Source of the DNA: Bacillus cereus
GTDB taxonomy: Bacteria; Bacillota; Bacilli; Bacillales; Bacillaceae_G
Direction: 5' to 3'
Assembly: GCF_025917685.1 (NCBI RefSeq)
Contig: NZ_CP089518.1
Coordinates: forward strand, 2,047,001 to 2,111,000
DNA: 64,000 nucleotides
Shown: positions 62,169 through 64,000 of the stretch, piece by piece
Layout of the letters: every line of letters begins with the position of its first letter
Position numbering within the stretch: position 1 is the stretch's first letter
Made by a program: the position numbers and the translations under genes
The notes under the pieces: model-generated
What the model saw: only the letters and a program-made list of their open reading frames with translations
The model's database searches: none
Told to the model about the DNA's origin: nothing

Positions 62169-62312
62169 TTAACCAGTTATTTTCCGCAGAATCCATTCGA
62201 TAGGTCCTCTAGAAAATTTCTTTCGCCATAAAACGCTAAATAATACACTGAAAATGAAAAATCCAGTAGCAAATAATAAAACGAATAATGGTGTTTGATG
62301 TTCTATTAAAAA
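62169..62312 (-). pseudogene. remnant of a DUF418 membrane protein C-terminus
   Basis: Minus-strand frame of 47 codons without a start, reading LFVLLFATGFFIFSVLF and then a GPIEWILRKIT ending. GP.EW..R..T at the very end is the typical C-terminus of DUF418 membrane proteins. The upstream part (higher coordinates) is missing and a stop codon precedes it. 62313-62529 contains no gene. Confidence 0.6.
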
Positions 62313-62529
62313 TTATAGGGTTTAGGAAATGAATAAAGTAATATATTTCTACAGTATTTTTCTCCATTTACACATAAATATTGAGAAAATTTCACTCATC
62401 CGAAATGGAAAGGTAATAGAATTGCTCGTATAGAATTACTCGTAGATTCACTTTATTTCGCTACTTGTGGACAGGAATAGCCTTATAGGAATGGGGTAAA
62501 GGTTTCAATTTATTAGGGGGAGTGGTTTT

Positions 62530-64000
62530 ATGTTTAATAAAAAAATGGTGGCAATGGCAATGACTGTACCATTAGTAATGGGGACAATTTCTACTGTTTC
62601 AGCACTGGAAAAACAACAGGAAGTAAAGCTTGAAGGTTATTCACCGCAGAAAAAAGCAATTGAATATTTAAAAGGACATGCTACGGAATATGGATTGAAG
62701 GCAGACCTTTCAGACTTACAATATATTTCTACAACAGAAACACCAGTAGCTTCATATGTTAGATTCCAACAAGTGGTCAATGGTGCTCCTGTATTTTCAA
62801 AACAAATAACAGTTACTATTAATGGACAGGGACAGGGATTACTTGCTGTTTCTGATTACCAGGCAGTTCAAAGTGTGAAAGAAATAGCGAAAAAGATTAG
62901 TGAAAAAGACGCAGAACAAAAATCAATGGCGTATGTTGGAGGAGAAAGCGAGCAAAACTTATGGGCTCCTACAGAGAAAGAATTCGGATATATTATTGAG
63001 GATGGAGTAGCTATCCCAGTATACAAAGTTTTAGTCCATTCTAATAAACCTTTCGGTGCATGGGAAACATTTATTGATGCAGAAAATGGAAAGCTAATTA
63101 AAAAGGTTGATATAAACCGAAAAGCAGAAGGGACTGGGAAAGTGTTTTTACCTAACCCCGTCGTATCTAGCGGTAGTAAAGTAGGGTTAAAAGATAATAA
63201 TGATGCAGATTCGACAGCACTAACGAATCAATTAAAAACTGTTACGTTAAAAGGTTTAGATGGTACAGGATTTTTAATTGGAGAGTATGTTACGATTTCT
63301 TCAAAAGCGAAGACGAAATCTACAAATTTACAATTTAATTACACACGTGCAAATGATAGTTTTGAAGATGTTATGTCATATTATCATATTGATACATTAC
63401 AGCGTTACATTCAAGGATTGGGCTTTAAAAATATTAATAATCGTTCGATTAAAGTAAATGTAAATGGTACAACTGACGATAATTCATTCTATTCCCCATC
63501 AACGAAAGCTTTAACTTTCGGTACTGGCGGTGTAGATGACGCAGAAGATGCGGGCATTATCGCGCATGAATATGGACATTCTATTCAAGATAATCAAGTA
63601 CCAGGATTCGGAAGTTCACCAGAAGGTGGAGCGATGGGAGAAGGGTTTGGAGACTTCTTAGGTGCTACGTATGAAGATGCAGTATCGACAACTGGTTACG
63701 GAAAAGCATGTATTGGAGAATGGGATGCGACTGCTTATTCTAGTTCAGATCCGACGTGCTTACGCCGATTAGATACGAATAAAGTATACCCGAAAGATAT
63801 AACGAATGAAGTGCATAATGATGGGGAAATTTGGGCCCAAGGTCAATACGAAATGGCGCAATCTTTTGGACGTGATGTGGCAACAAAAATTATTTTACAA
63901 TCACATTGGTCATTAACGCCAAATGCTAAATTCCGTGATGGGGCAAAAGCAATTAAGCAAGCGGATGCTCTTTTATATGGCGGACAACATGCGGCTGAAA
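62530..64000 (+). CDS. secreted FTP/PepSY-type zinc metalloprotease, 3' end cut by window
   Basis: 490 codons are present with no stop before the window end. ATG after TAGGGGGAGTGG. A signal peptide (VAMAMTVPLVMGTISTVSA) is followed by an FTP-like propeptide (about 35-90) and a PepSY-like segment. The catalytic motif HEYGH is at 346-350 and the third zinc ligand is probably Glu371 in GAMGEGFGDF. HEYGH and GGAMGEG-F-D are closer to M36 fungalysin-like proteases than to thermolysin (HELTH, NEAISD), though both are gluzincins with this propeptide. It would be an extracellular protease activated by removal of the propeptide. Confidence 0.85.
   Translation, partial: MFNKKMVAMAMTVPLVMGTISTVSALEKQQEVKLEGYSPQKKAIEYLKGHATEYGLKADLSDLQYISTTETPVASYVRFQQVVNGAPVFSKQITVTINGQGQGLLAVSDYQAVQSVKEIAKKISEKDAEQKSMAYVGGESEQNLWAPTEKEFGYIIEDGVAIPVYKVLVHSNKPFGAWETFIDAENGKLIKKVDINRKAEGTGKVFLPNPVVSSGSKVGLKDNNDADSTALTNQLKTVTLKGLDGTGFLIGEYVTISSKAKTKSTNLQFNYTRANDSFEDVMSYYHIDTLQRYIQGLGFKNINNRSIKVNVNGTTDDNSFYSPSTKALTFGTGGVDDAEDAGIIAHEYGHSIQDNQVPGFGSSPEGGAMGEGFGDFLGATYEDAVSTTGYGKACIGEWDATAYSSSDPTCLRRLDTNKVYPKDITNEVHNDGEIWAQGQYEMAQSFGRDVATKIILQSHWSLTPNAKFRDGAKAIKQADALLYGGQHAAE

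Noticed and set aside
1..64000. tRNA, rRNA or classical insertion sequence (DDE transposase)
   Set aside because: No tRNA cloverleaf, rRNA segment or DDE-type transposase could be recognised by eye; tRNA-like pieces belong to the T-box leaders.

Overview
The window is low-GC, Gram-positive chromosomal DNA. Strong Shine-Dalgarno (SD) sites, many TTG/GTG starts, T-box leaders, a Rap-Phr pair, a bacilliredoxin, a type-2 IleRS and a ComK-type promoter all point to the Bacillus cereus group. It contains three kinds of DNA: a prophage, an 18.4-kb mobile island carrying predicted defence genes, and ordinary backbone.

Prophage (1 to about 20.2 kb). The late operon of a lambda-like siphovirus is read left to right: terminase end, portal, ClpP-like protease, HK97 capsid, connectors, tail tube, tail chaperones with a classic -1 frameshift site, tape measure, Dit, Tal, a pectin-lyase-fold spike, small membrane proteins, XhlA, holin and amidase. 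The tape measure gene is split by a 1.1-kb group I intron that encodes a GIY-YIG/NUMOD3 homing endonuclease. After the lysis genes come a 30-residue cationic amphipathic peptide on the minus strand, a Rap-Phr quorum-sensing pair, and a repeat-rich stretch that is probably the right attachment region.

Backbone, part 1 (20.3-25.09 kb). A Gln/Pro-rich repeat protein (minus strand), an HD phosphohydrolase, an ABC-F ATPase, a Bax inhibitor-like membrane protein and a DUF4318 protein. Then comes a promoter with a near-perfect type-I ComK box and a ribosome site with ATG ATG AAT, the first three codons of a single-strand-binding protein gene.

Mobile island (25,087-43,450). The rest of that ssb gene resumes at 43,450, so the island sits inside its start. 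TGAAT lies at both junctions, and both ends carry the same inverted modules (TCTCTGTA, then GTGTAGAA, then a palindromic CTACAC pair). The left side encodes three tyrosine recombinases and a coiled-coil accessory protein, as in Tn554-like or recombinase-trio elements. The cargo is a 1240-residue protein with a nuclease-like N-terminus and a STAND NTPase domain (Avs-like), a coiled-coil/T5orf172 protein, a controller-type XRE regulator with palindromic operators, a small Cys-rich protein, and a GajA/GajB pair (Gabija).

Backbone, part 2 (43.45-64 kb). ssb remainder, a lipoprotein and a HAD phosphatase that share a 42-bp upstream repeat, CvfC-like HEAT protein, DCC thiol protein, BrxA, a methyltransferase, T-box-controlled argS, two small membrane proteins, a methyltransferase and an EEP nuclease, a 1400-residue TPR protein with an embedded C39-like peptidase, T-box-controlled type-2 ileS, a DUF418 remnant and a truncated secreted metalloprotease.

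All assignments come from reading motifs and from family knowledge. No searches were run.
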